Assembly: GCF_037081675.1 (NCBI RefSeq)
Contig: NZ_JAZAQL010000001.1
Location: forward strand, 248,001-312,000
Direction: 5' to 3'
DNA length: 64,000 nt
Source: Halorubellus litoreus
Lineage (GTDB): Archaea; Halobacteriota; Halobacteria; Halobacteriales; Natrialbaceae
Shown: positions 1 through 7,837 of the stretch, piece by piece
Layout of the letters: each line of letters opens with the position of its first letter
How positions within the stretch are numbered: position 1 is the first letter of the stretch
Translations under genes and position numbers: made by a program
Notes under the pieces: generated by a model
What the model was told of the DNA's origin: nothing
The model's database searches: none
Seen by the model: the letters and a program-made list of their open reading frames with translations, nothing else

Positions 1-82
1 CCACGTCGAGATAACGAACACAGAACTCGAATAGGAACGCCGGCCACGTCCCCCCTCACAGGCAAAGACGTCGTTCGACGCA

Positions 83-159
83 GAAACGACCGCCTGGCGG
101 CCGCCGTATGCTGGGTGAGTCAGACGACGGAAACGGCGGCCTGGCGGCCGCGGTATGCT
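83..159 (-). repeat. Two copies of the AGCAT-palindrome repeat family
   Basis: Two 30-base palindromic units lie at 83-112 and 130-159. Read on the minus strand each carries AGCAT, a GC-rich stem with a 4-base loop, then GTTTC. The inner copy begins 11 bases after the stop codon of the minus-strand nucleotidyltransferase (stop at 171-173). The stems are imperfect here compared with the copies at 28625-28850. The placement suggests a terminator or 3'-end element; that function is inferred. Confidence 0.75.
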
Positions 160-170
160 CGTGCGACCAG

Positions 171-1139
171 TTACTCCCCGTTAGAGATCTGCGTGTGTGC
201 CCCGATGAGTGCGCCGGCGAGGTCGAGGTCGTCGAGGTGCGTGTGCTCGTCGATGATGGAGTTCCGGAGGTCGCACGCGGTGATGGTGGCGTCCGAGAAG
301 ACGACGGAGTGGTCGAGGTGGCTGTCGACGACGGTCGCGTCTCCCATGACGTGGACGTTCTCGCCGAGCGTCGTGTTCTTCAGGGTCGCGGTCTCCGAGA
401 TGTGGTTGTCGCCGTTCAGATGCCAGGCGACCGCTTCGAGGTACGATTCGGGCGTGCCGATGTCGAACCACGCGCCGTCGAACGTGAACGCGTACGTGTC
501 CTCGCGATCCTGCAGCCACTGCACGAACCACCCGGGCTCGTCGGGGTTGTTGTCGCCGGACAGGTACGTCTCGAGGAGGCCGACGGTCTCCGCGGTGAAC
601 GCGTAGCACGCGATGGAGACGAGCGTGCTGTTCGGGTCCTCGGGTTTCTCCTGGAAGTCGACGACCTGGTCGCCGTCGAGTTCGACGAGCCCGTAGGACT
701 TCGCGCGTTCCTTCGACCCGACGTCGTACGCGGCGAGCGACGGCGCGTCCTTCGCCTCGAAGAAGTCGATGAACTCGGAGATGTCGAAACTGATGAGGTT
801 GTCGCCGGCGACGACGACGAGGTCGTCGTCGACGCCTTCGCGGTCGACGAGCTGGGCGAGCGCGCCGATGACGCCGAACTTCTCGTCCTCGCCGGTCGTA
901 TCCTCGACGGAGAGCACTGGCTTCTCGAACTCGCTCTCGGCGAGGTACGTCTCGAAGTCGCCCGCGAACCGTTCGTTCGTGGAGACGTAGACGTCCGTGA
1001 TGCGGTCGTCCTCCTCGAGTTCCGCGAAGATCTGGTCGATGACCGTCGAGTCACCGACCGGGAGGAACATCTTCGGTCGGTGTTTCGTGATCGGCCACAT
1101 GCGAGTGGCGTAACCACCCGCGAGCACGACTGCTTGCAT
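171..1139 (-). CDS. Sugar nucleotidyltransferase (GlmU/RmlA-like)
   Basis: This 322-residue protein is probably a sugar-1-phosphate nucleotidyltransferase that makes an activated NDP-sugar for glycan or surface polysaccharide synthesis in the cytoplasm. The N-terminus starts with the nucleotide-binding signature (VVLAGGYATRMWPITKHRPK), and the family lysine follows in KMFLPVG. The last 100 or so residues have hexapeptide-like repeats typical of a left-handed beta-helix (TLGENVHVMGDATVVDSHL). The ATG at 1139 was chosen because it places the signature at the extreme N-terminus; an in-frame codon 20 residues upstream would add an unrelated segment. The nucleotide and sugar specificity cannot be read from the sequence. 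Confidence 0.88.
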   Translation of the reverse strand: MQAVVLAGGYATRMWPITKHRPKMFLPVGDSTVIDQIFAELEEDDRITDVYVSTNERFAGDFETYLAESEFEKPVLSVEDTTGEDEKFGVIGALAQLVDREGVDDDLVVVAGDNLISFDISEFIDFFEAKDAPSLAAYDVGSKERAKSYGLVELDGDQVVDFQEKPEDPNSTLVSIACYAFTAETVGLLETYLSGDNNPDEPGWFVQWLQDREDTYAFTFDGAWFDIGTPESYLEAVAWHLNGDNHISETATLKNTTLGENVHVMGDATVVDSHLDHSVVFSDATITACDLRNSIIDEHTHLDDLDLAGALIGAHTQISNGE

Positions 1140-1221
1140 ACCCCCGAGTTCTCCGTCCCCTTTCAAGACCTTTGTCCTTCCCTCTCGGTCGATTGGCATG
1201 TAGCGGCGCCATATGCCGTCC

Positions 1222-2502
1222 TTAGCGCGACCAGACGGTGAGGAGGTCGGTGGTGGTGGCGGCGAGCGTCGTCGTGCCGTCGACGGTGGCGGTGGCGAGG
1301 TTCCCCCGGATGGTCGCGGGTGGGTCGAGCACTCCGGAGCGTCGGACGCCGTCGTCGGTCCGGGAGAGGACGGCGAGCGACAGGCGGTCGTCGGTCGGGA
1401 CGACGAGTTCCGGGGTGCCGTCGCCGTCGACGTCGAACGCGCGAGCGCCGTCGAGGTTCCGCGACCCGAGCGCGTGCGACGAGTAGCCGTCTGCGGTCGC
1501 GACGAGCCGGAACGTCTCGCCGTCTCGACGGTAGAACTCGACGGTCCCGCCGATGTGTGGCGTCTTCACGACCGCGACCTCGGGGACGCCGTCGGGATGG
1601 AAGGGAGCGACCGCGAGCTGGTGCCGCCAGCGGTACCCCGAACCGACCGCGGGGCCGCGAGCGACCACGCGCCCGTCGTGGTCGTACGCGACGATGCGCG
1701 CGCCGGCGTCAGCGTCGCTCTCGGTGACGAGGATCGATTCGGTGCCGTCGCCGGTGACGTCCGCGAGGATGGGGCTGGTGCCTTCGACGACGCCGCGACC
1801 GACCGGGAACGTCGAGACGCTGCCGTCTTGGAGCGAGATGGTCGCGATATCGCTCGCTTCGACGCCGTCGCCGAGCGCGCCGTGGTCGTACTGGCGCGTG
1901 GCGCCCGCGAGGACGACCGCGTGCTCGTCCCCGACCACCACGCGAGCGTCCGGGAGCGGGTCGACCTCGTGAGTCCGGTCGCCGACCTGAAGGGAGCCGT
2001 CGGCCCGGACCGCGACCGTTCCCGCAGGCGTCGGGGTCGGGTGCGTGAGCGTCGACGTCCCCCGCGGTGGGGCGAGGACGCGATTCGCGTGCGCGTCGAA
2101 CGCCGGCGGGGTGCCCGCGGGGAGTGACGGTGGCGAGACGGCCGCGACCGTGGCGTCCCCGTCGACGACGCGGACCGCTTCGAGCGTCCCGTCCTCGAGT
2201 GCGACCACCCACTTCGTGCCGTCGCCGGAGGGGTCGGGAGCGCCGACGAGCCACGCTGGCGTCCCGGAGAGACCCACGGAGACGGGTTCCGTCGCGGTCA
2301 CGTCCCCGGCGCCGTCGGCGACGCGGTTCCCCGACGGCTGGCCGTACGTGTAGGCGACGTCACCGGTCGAGACGTCCGCCGGGAGGGTCGACGAGCGCGG
2401 CGTCGTGGTCGCGTCCTCGGTCGGGAACGCGCCCTGACAGCCCGCGAGCGCGCCGAGGGCCGTGGCGCTCGCGGCGGCAGCGAGGAGACGCCGTCTGTGC
2501 AT
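1222..2502 (-). CDS. FG-GAP/VCBS-repeat lipoprotein
   Basis: This is a 426-residue secreted lipoprotein of unknown role. The N-terminus reads MHRRRLLAAAASATALGALAGC, a twin-arginine signal followed by a lipobox whose cysteine would be lipid-modified. The mature part contains calcium-binding, FG-GAP-like loops such as DVTGDGTESILV and DVDGDGTPELVV, so it is probably a beta-propeller displayed on the outer face of the membrane. The start was placed at the Tat signal; the 125 residues that could be added upstream have no coding character. It is divergent from the small regulator at 2561. Its ligand is unknown. Confidence 0.85.
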   Translation of the reverse strand: MHRRRLLAAAASATALGALAGCQGAFPTEDATTTPRSSTLPADVSTGDVAYTYGQPSGNRVADGAGDVTATEPVSVGLSGTPAWLVGAPDPSGDGTKWVVALEDGTLEAVRVVDGDATVAAVSPPSLPAGTPPAFDAHANRVLAPPRGTSTLTHPTPTPAGTVAVRADGSLQVGDRTHEVDPLPDARVVVGDEHAVVLAGATRQYDHGALGDGVEASDIATISLQDGSVSTFPVGRGVVEGTSPILADVTGDGTESILVTESDADAGARIVAYDHDGRVVARGPAVGSGYRWRHQLAVAPFHPDGVPEVAVVKTPHIGGTVEFYRRDGETFRLVATADGYSSHALGSRNLDGARAFDVDGDGTPELVVPTDDRLSLAVLSRTDDGVRRSGVLDPPATIRGNLATATVDGTTTLAATTTDLLTVWSR

Positions 2503-2560
2503 ACCGCAGTGTGGGGAGGCCGCAACAAGACGTTTATCCACCGGTCTCGAAACGGGAGGT

Positions 2561-2866
2561 ATGCGCGAGGCCGAGGCGACCACGCGGCAGCGCATGACCG
2601 ACCGACTCCGCGACGACCCCGCCACGCCGAGTGCGCTGGCGACGGAGTTCGAAGTGACAGCCGGCGCCGCGCTCCGGCACGTCGAGCACATCTCGCAGAC
2701 GGTCGCGGGAAGCGACGACGACGAGGAGTTACTCGTCGCCCCACCGGAGTGCGTCGAGTGCGGGTTCAGCGACTTCGACGACCTCCTGAACCGACCGTCT
2801 CGCTGCCCGGAATGCAAGCACGAGGGCATCGAGGAGCCCGCGTTCGTCATCGACGCCAGTCCCTGA
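2561..2866 (+). CDS. HTH/Zn-ribbon transcriptional regulator
   Basis: This 101-residue cytoplasmic protein resembles archaeal predicted regulators in which a winged helix is joined to a zinc ribbon (the COG3357 type). Residues 1-50 form an HTH (TPSALATEFEVTAGAALRHV). Residues 62-90 contain two CxxC knuckles (CVECGF and CPECKHEG) that should bind zinc. The ATG at 2561 is preceded by GGAGGT, a Shine-Dalgarno-like sequence. It is transcribed away from the FG-GAP lipoprotein, with 58 bases between the two starts. The target genes are unknown. Confidence 0.85.
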   Translation: MREAEATTRQRMTDRLRDDPATPSALATEFEVTAGAALRHVEHISQTVAGSDDDEELLVAPPECVECGFSDFDDLLNRPSRCPECKHEGIEEPAFVIDASP

Positions 2867-2954
2867 GCGGGTAGCACCGTCAGCCGACCGTACTCGAGTG
2901 GCGACCGGGAACGACCGTAAGCCCGATACCCGCGCGCCCCTCTACCTCCGGGCG

Positions 2955-3374
2955 ATGACAGAGGGGACGCGGGTGGCGAGCGTCGAGGAGGTACCCGTCG
3001 CGTCGACGCACCTGTTCCGGGTGCGAGACGGCGACGGCGAGGTGGACGAGGCGATGCTCACGAAGGTGAGCGACGGCGTCGTCGCGTACCTGAACCGCTG
3101 CATGCACTTCCGGCACATCCGCATCGACAAGGGCGACGGTGCGCCGATGCGCGACGGCGAACTCGTCTGCCAGAACCACGCGGCGATGTTCGAGGCGGAC
3201 TCCGGCGTCTGCACGTACGGGCCGTGCCAGGGCGCGGTGCTCGACGAGGTCGGTATCGCGGAGCGCGACGGCGACGTCTACCTCGTCGACGACACCTACG
3301 AGTACGTCGGCGACGGCCCGCTCGACGACGACGCGGGCCCGAGTGCGTCCGAGTCGAACCCCGAGTGGGGGTAG
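2955..3374 (+). CDS. Rieske [2Fe-2S] domain protein
   Basis: This is a 139-residue soluble single-domain Rieske protein. The two cluster-binding motifs are visible: CMH at residues 49-51 and CQNH at 72-75. The spacing is typical of the ferredoxin-like class found in oxygenases and nitrite-reductase small subunits. No signal peptide or membrane anchor is present, so it probably carries electrons in the cytoplasm. The ATG at 2955 is used because the 19 residues upstream are basic and unlike the rest of the protein. No oxygenase or reductase gene is adjacent, so the partner is unknown. Confidence 0.85.
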   Translation: MTEGTRVASVEEVPVASTHLFRVRDGDGEVDEAMLTKVSDGVVAYLNRCMHFRHIRIDKGDGAPMRDGELVCQNHAAMFEADSGVCTYGPCQGAVLDEVGIAERDGDVYLVDDTYEYVGDGPLDDDAGPSASESNPEWG

Positions 3375-3407
3375 GACGTCAGTTCGGGAGCGACCGCAGG
3401 CAGGCGT

Positions 3408-3845
3408 TCACGGTCCGGGACCGCCGCGAGCGCTCGCGACGTACAGCGTCTCGCGGACGCCAGGGAGCGCTTCGGCGGCCGCGGGGACGACCGCGGGGTC
3501 CGCGCCGAGGGTCGTGAACGCCGCGTCCACGCCGACGTCGCGAGCGACGTCGACGAGCGGCCGCTGGAGTTCCGGCGGACAGTTCAGCGCGTACACGACG
3601 TCCGCGTCAGCGTACACCCCGGGGTCGGGGTCGGTGACGTCGTCGCGAACGAACGCGACGCCCTCCGGGAACGACCCGTCCGCGACCCGGCGCGGTTCGG
3701 TGACGTCCGTCGCCGTCACCGCCACGCCGCGCTCGGCGAGCGCGGCCGCCACGTCCGGTCGCTCGCCCACGCCGACCTCCACCACCACGTCGTACGATTC
3801 CAGGCGGTCCGCGAGCGCCGCGACGACCGCGTCTCGTGTTCCCAC
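3408..3845 (-). CDS. UPF0146 family protein
   Basis: The 145-residue product matches the archaeal UPF0146 family, which has a methyltransferase-like Rossmann core (VVVEVGVGERPDVAAALAER, then AVTATDVT) but no demonstrated activity. The reading frame stays open upstream to 3986, which would overlap the archaemetzincin gene. The GTG at 3845 is preferred because conserved sequence starts at TRDAVVAAL; this start is less certain than the gene itself. It is divergent from the archaemetzincin gene, and a TATA-like TTTATA at 3854-3859 lies between them. Confidence 0.8.
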   Translation of the reverse strand: MGTRDAVVAALADRLESYDVVVEVGVGERPDVAAALAERGVAVTATDVTEPRRVADGSFPEGVAFVRDDVTDPDPGVYADADVVYALNCPPELQRPLVDVARDVGVDAAFTTLGADPAVVPAAAEALPGVRETLYVASARGGPGP

Positions 3846-3884
3846 GCCGGGATGTTTATACGTGGAGGTATCTAACGGTAGCGC

Positions 3885-4406
3885 ATGCTCGTCGACATCG
3901 TCCCTGTCGGGGAGGTGCCGGCGCACGTCAAGCGCGCCGCCTCCGAGGGACTCAGGTCGGTCTACGGCTGCGACGTGAGCGTCCACGAACCCCAGCCGTC
4001 ACCGAAGGAAGCCTACGACACGCAGCGCAAACAGTACGCCGCCGAGGAGTTCATCCAGCTCGCCGAACGCGAAGGCTCGGGCGACAAGAACATCGCGATC
4101 ACCGCCGAGGACCTCTTCTATCGCCGGCGGAACTACGTGTTCGGGCTCGCGTACCTCGACGGGAGCGGGAGCGTCGTCTCCACGTACCGCCTGCAGACGT
4201 CGAGCGACGGCGGACTCGCGGAGACCGACGACGGCGACGTCTTCCAGAACCGAATCCGGAAGGAGATCGTGCACGAGATCGGGCACACGATGGGGCTCGA
4301 GCACTGCGACAACAAACGCTGCGTGATGAACTTCTCGCCGACCGTTCGCGAGGTCGACGTGAAGGAGGAGACGCTCTGCGGGACGTGCCAGCGTCAAGTC
4401 CTCTGA
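3885..4406 (+). CDS. amzA: Archaemetzincin (zinc metallopeptidase)
   Basis: This 173-residue protein is an archaemetzincin, a small zinc-dependent metallopeptidase. The zinc site HEIGHTMGLEHC is at residues 130-141, followed by the extra four-cysteine zinc site (C141, C146, C165, C168) and VMNF, all diagnostic of the family. The length is normal for archaeal members and there is no signal peptide, so it acts in the cytoplasm. TTTATA lies about 27 bases before the ATG, suggesting a leaderless mRNA. The next gene begins one base after its stop, so the two are very likely co-transcribed. The substrate is unknown. Confidence 0.93.
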   Translation: MLVDIVPVGEVPAHVKRAASEGLRSVYGCDVSVHEPQPSPKEAYDTQRKQYAAEEFIQLAEREGSGDKNIAITAEDLFYRRRNYVFGLAYLDGSGSVVSTYRLQTSSDGGLAETDDGDVFQNRIRKEIVHEIGHTMGLEHCDNKRCVMNFSPTVREVDVKEETLCGTCQRQVL

Positions 4407-4407
4407 G

Positions 4408-5088
4408 ATGGCGTTGCCCGCTGGCTGGCACCGAGAGTACGAGGGACGCCACGGTGCGGAGTACTTCTACGACCGACGGAACCTCACGGTGAGCGTGCTC
4501 CCGCGGTACGAGCGCGCGTCCGGTCGAGCGAGCCAGAAGAAGCCCGTGGGGTACGTGGTGCGCGTGCATCGCATCCTCGACCCGGAGCCGTCGGTCCCGA
4601 TGACGCTCGGGGAAGGCGAGACGTTCGCCGCCGCCAAGGACCTGGCGCAGAAGTACATGCGGCGAGTGGATACGCGGAGTCTGCGCGCGGCGAACGAGGA
4701 CGCGTTCGCGGCGTTCACGGACGTTGCGAGCTACGACGACGACGTGCTCGTCGACCTCTGTCGGTCGCTCGCCCGGTCACCGGTCGACGCGGTCGTGCAC
4801 GTCGACGACGGCCGGGTCACCGTCACGCACGCATCGAACGCGTCACCGGCATCGGTCCGCGACCGCCTCACGGCGCGCGTTCGCCAGTTCGGCGAACTCA
4901 CCGAACCCGGCGATAGCGCGTGTTACCTCGCTCGCGCGACGACCGACCTCGTGTGGGTCTCTCGCGGTGGCGCTGACGGCACGCTCGTCGAGTTCGCGGA
5001 CGCGCACGACGACGTCGGCGCGTTCCTCGACGAGGTCGGGTCGTTCGTTCGCCGACGCGACGTCGACGACGACGCTCACGAGACGTAA
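4408..5088 (+). CDS. Uncharacterised haloarchaeal protein paired with archaemetzincin
   Basis: I do not recognise a functional family for this 226-residue acidic soluble protein. The N-terminal 80 residues look like a small alpha/beta domain (WHREYEGRHGAEYFYD, then VGYVVRVHRI); the C-terminal part contains short strands and charged helices. It starts one base after the archaemetzincin stop, so it is probably translated from the same message and may be functionally linked to it. The stop codon lies inside the first unit of a 16-base tandem repeat (5080-5127), so small copy-number changes could alter the C-terminus. Confidence 0.75.
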   Translation: MALPAGWHREYEGRHGAEYFYDRRNLTVSVLPRYERASGRASQKKPVGYVVRVHRILDPEPSVPMTLGEGETFAAAKDLAQKYMRRVDTRSLRAANEDAFAAFTDVASYDDDVLVDLCRSLARSPVDAVVHVDDGRVTVTHASNASPASVRDRLTARVRQFGELTEPGDSACYLARATTDLVWVSRGGADGTLVEFADAHDDVGAFLDEVGSFVRRRDVDDDAHET

Positions 5089-5143
5089 CGGAAGCGAGAC
5101 GTAACGGAAGCGAGACGTAACGGAAGCGAGACGTGACGCGAGC
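5080..5143. repeat. 16-bp tandem repeat at a gene 3' end
   Basis: Three exact units of GAGACGTAACGGAAGC start at 5080, 5096 and 5112. A diverged fourth unit starts at 5128. The first unit contains the TAA stop of the preceding gene. Nothing in the sequence points to a function. Confidence 0.9.
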
Positions 5144-5177
5144 GAGAAACGCCGGGCGAGAAACGCGAGGCGACAGG

Positions 5178-6992
5178 CTAGTTCGCGTAGTAGTACTCGC
5201 CGTCCTTCCGCTGCTGTTTGTCGAGTTGACTCCCGGGCTTGTTGACGCGCGGACGCTTCGTGCGTTCGTCGCGCCGGAACGTCACGCCGAGGTTCGAGAG
5301 GAACTCGTTCATCCCCGACCGCATCTCCTGGGGTGGCGTCGCGTGCCCGTGCTTGGCGGGTTCGCCCTCGAAGACCTGCAGGCGGTCCGCGAGCAGGTCG
5401 ATCATGTAGATGTCGTGGTCGATGACCATCACGGTCGCGTCCTGGCGTTCGGCGTACCGGCGGATGGCTCGCGTCGCCTGCACGCGCTGTTCGACGTCCA
5501 GATGCGCCGACGGTTCGTCGAGCAGGTAGAGGTCGGCGTCCTCCGAGAGACACGCGGCGATGGCGACGCGCTGGCGCTCGCCACCGGAGAGGTCCTCGAG
5601 GTTCTGCTCCATGATGCGGTTCAACTGCAAGGGTTGGGCGATCTCGGTGTCCCAGTAGCTCGACCCGAACTGGTCGGTGATGGACTGGAGGAACACGTCG
5701 ACGCGCATCGGTTGCGCGATGTCGATGTACTGGGGCTTGTAGGAGATGTCGAGGTCCACGTCGACGTCGCCGCTCGTCGGTTCGAGGTTCCCCGCGAGCA
5801 TCTTGGCGAACGTCGACTTCCCGATGCCGTTCGGGCCGACGATACCCAGCACCTCGTTCTCGCGGATGGCGCCGCCGTCGACGGAGAGACTGAACTCGCC
5901 TTCGCCGTAGCTCATCTCCATGTCGGGGTACTCCGCGAGCACCTGGCCCTTCTCGACGGGCCGCGGTGCGTGCTCCTCGAACTTGATGGCGTTCGGGCGA
6001 ACGCGCATGTTCTCGTTCTCGAGGTAGCCCTTGAGGTACTCGTTGATGCCGTTCCGGACGCTCTTCGGGTCCGTGACGACACCGTACGCGCCGGGTTCAC
6101 CGTACGCGATGTTGAGGTTGTCTGCGAGGAGGTCGAGGATGGCGAGGTCGTGCTCGACGACGAGCATCGACTTCTCGCCCTCGTCCGCGAGCTCGCGGAT
6201 GATGCGCGCCGCGGTGACGCGCTGCCCGATGTCGAGGTACGGCGTGATCTCGTCGAGGAAGTAGAAGTCAGCGTCGCGAGCGAGACACGCGATGATGGCG
6301 ACGCGCTGGAGTTCGCCACCGGAGAGGCTGTCGATGGACTGGTCCATCACGGGCCCGATCTCCATCCGTTCGACGAGTTCGTCGAGGACGCCGCGTTCGT
6401 CGGTCGCCTCGAGGAGTTCGCGCGTGACGCCGTCGAACTGCGAGGGAATCTCGTCGACGTACTGCGGTTTCCGCGACACCGACAGGTCCCCTTCGTCGAG
6501 CCGCTCGAGGTACGTCTGCTTCTCGGTGCCGCGGTACTCGTCGAGCACCGCCTCGAAGTCCGGCGGGTCCGCGTACTCGCCGAGGTTCGGCATGAGTTCG
6601 CCCGCGAGGATGCGGACCGCGGTCGTCTTCCCGATGCCGTTCGGGCCGAGGATACCAGTCACCTGTCCCTGCTGGGGCGTCGGCAGCCCGTACAGCGAGA
6701 ACGCGTTCTCGCCGTACCGATGCGCGGGATGCTCCTCGAGTTCGCTCGGGAGGTTGATGATCTCGATCGCGTCGAACGGACACTTCTCGACGCAGATACC
6801 GCAGGTCTCCCCGAGACAGATCTCCTCGCTGATGCGGACCTGGTCGGGTTTCCCGTCCTCGGCGTCCTCGCCGCGGACGGTGATGCACTCCTTGCCCGTG
6901 CGGTTCGGCGGACAGAAGTTCTTGCACTCGTAGTTACAGCGGTCGGGCTGGCAGCGTTCCAGGTCCACGACCGCGATGCTATCGTCGGCCAT
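5178..6992 (-). CDS. rli: Ribosome recycling ATPase RLI/ABCE1
   Basis: This 604-residue soluble twin ABC ATPase splits ribosomes after termination and takes part in initiation and biogenesis. The N-terminal iron-sulfur domain has the expected cysteines (14, 19, 23, 27 and 36, then 59, 64, 67 and 71, the last group in CLGETCGICVEKCP). Two nucleotide-binding domains follow, with P-loops GPNGIGKTT at residues 116-124 and GPNGIGKST near 390. Both LSGGE signatures are present (LSGGELQRVAI and LSGGERQRVAI). The length is normal. It starts one base after the stop of the upstream membrane-protein gene, so they form an operon. Confidence 0.97.
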   Translation of the reverse strand: MADDSIAVVDLERCQPDRCNYECKNFCPPNRTGKECITVRGEDAEDGKPDQVRISEEICLGETCGICVEKCPFDAIEIINLPSELEEHPAHRYGENAFSLYGLPTPQQGQVTGILGPNGIGKTTAVRILAGELMPNLGEYADPPDFEAVLDEYRGTEKQTYLERLDEGDLSVSRKPQYVDEIPSQFDGVTRELLEATDERGVLDELVERMEIGPVMDQSIDSLSGGELQRVAIIACLARDADFYFLDEITPYLDIGQRVTAARIIRELADEGEKSMLVVEHDLAILDLLADNLNIAYGEPGAYGVVTDPKSVRNGINEYLKGYLENENMRVRPNAIKFEEHAPRPVEKGQVLAEYPDMEMSYGEGEFSLSVDGGAIRENEVLGIVGPNGIGKSTFAKMLAGNLEPTSGDVDVDLDISYKPQYIDIAQPMRVDVFLQSITDQFGSSYWDTEIAQPLQLNRIMEQNLEDLSGGERQRVAIAACLSEDADLYLLDEPSAHLDVEQRVQATRAIRRYAERQDATVMVIDHDIYMIDLLADRLQVFEGEPAKHGHATPPQEMRSGMNEFLSNLGVTFRRDERTKRPRVNKPGSQLDKQQRKDGEYYYAN

Positions 6993-6993
6993 C

Positions 6994-7377
6994 TTAGGAG
7001 AACAGGCCGGGGAGTGCGTGCTTCGCTCCGGACGCGAGCGCCTCGTTGGCGGCCGCCGCGGCGTGCGCGTCGGAGGTGAGGATGACCGTCCACGTCACGA
7101 ACCACATCGAGAACGTGATGAGGAGGATGAACAGGAAGTCCTTCGCGCCGAAGTCGTCCTTGTAGATACCCATGGCTTGCTGGAGGAGGGGTTGGACGAC
7201 GACGGCGGCGAGGACGATGAGCTGCGCCGTCTGGTCCTTCGAAGCGGCGGCGGCAGTCATGTCCTGCGTGAGGAACCACGACCCGAACGCGGCCGCGACG
7301 CCGAGGCCAGCGGCGATGCCGGTTCGGGTTACGGCAAGGACGTGTGCTTGTCGTTGGCTCTGCGTCTCTGTCGCCAT
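6994..7377 (-). CDS. EMC6-like small membrane protein
   Basis: The 127-residue product has three predicted hydrophobic segments, at about residues 15-35, 50-70 and 78-100, and no catalytic motif. The size, topology and position upstream of RLI fit the archaeal EMC6-like/Rab5-interacting family, which is related to a subunit of the ER membrane insertase. The family call is from memory of haloarchaeal annotation and is tentative. The ATG at 7377 was chosen because the 37 upstream codons are arginine-rich and off-pattern. Its link to RLI suggests a role near translation or membrane insertion, but this is inference. Confidence 0.7.
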   Translation of the reverse strand: MATETQSQRQAHVLAVTRTGIAAGLGVAAAFGSWFLTQDMTAAAASKDQTAQLIVLAAVVVQPLLQQAMGIYKDDFGAKDFLFILLITFSMWFVTWTVILTSDAHAAAAANEALASGAKHALPGLFS

Positions 7378-7519
7378 ACGGTCCCGTCCGGGACGTCGCC
7401 CCAAAAGCCGTTCGCTCTCGGTGCGAGCGCGCTCCCGACGCGGTCGACGGTCAGATTCCAGGGGTGACCCACACGCGGTTCGGGTCAATCTTTAAGAGCG
7501 AGGGGCGTTTCGATTCGTA

Positions 7520-7810
7520 ATGATGAGTGATTCAGGGGAGGACCTCGACGAGCTACCGCCGAGCGCGAAACTCGTCTACAAGGTACTCGAGTACGACGGC
7601 CCGCTCACCCAGAAACAGATAGTCGAGGAGTCGATGCTGTCGGCGCGAACGGTCCGGTATGCGTTGGAGCGCCTGCAGGACATCGACCTCGTCAGTCAGG
7701 ACGTCTACTTCGCGGACGCTCGACAGAGCCTCTACGAGTTGACGGGCGAACCCATCGCGGCGGACGGTGGGGAGACCGAGGGCGACGTCGAGACCTGCTG
7801 CGCCGAATAA
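7520..7810 (+). CDS. MarR/TrmB-type winged-helix regulator
   Basis: This 96-residue protein is almost entirely a winged-helix DNA-binding domain: SAKLVYKVLEYDGPLTQKQIVEESMLSARTVRYALERL covers the HTH, and the wing follows in VYFADARQSLYEL. The acidic tail ends in CCAE, an unusual vicinal cysteine pair that could sense metal or redox state. Two adjacent ATGs are possible (7520 and 7523). CTTTAAG about 28 bases upstream is a plausible TATA box. It is convergent with the PIN-KH ATPase gene. The regulon is unknown. Confidence 0.85.
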   Translation: MMSDSGEDLDELPPSAKLVYKVLEYDGPLTQKQIVEESMLSARTVRYALERLQDIDLVSQDVYFADARQSLYELTGEPIAADGGETEGDVETCCAE

Positions 7811-7837
7811 GAGCGGTTCGTCTGGCCTTTTCCGGAC

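Noticed and set aside
5133..7079. Long plus-strand open frame opposite RLI
   Set aside because: It is the mirror frame of the RLI gene, whose protein is unambiguous.
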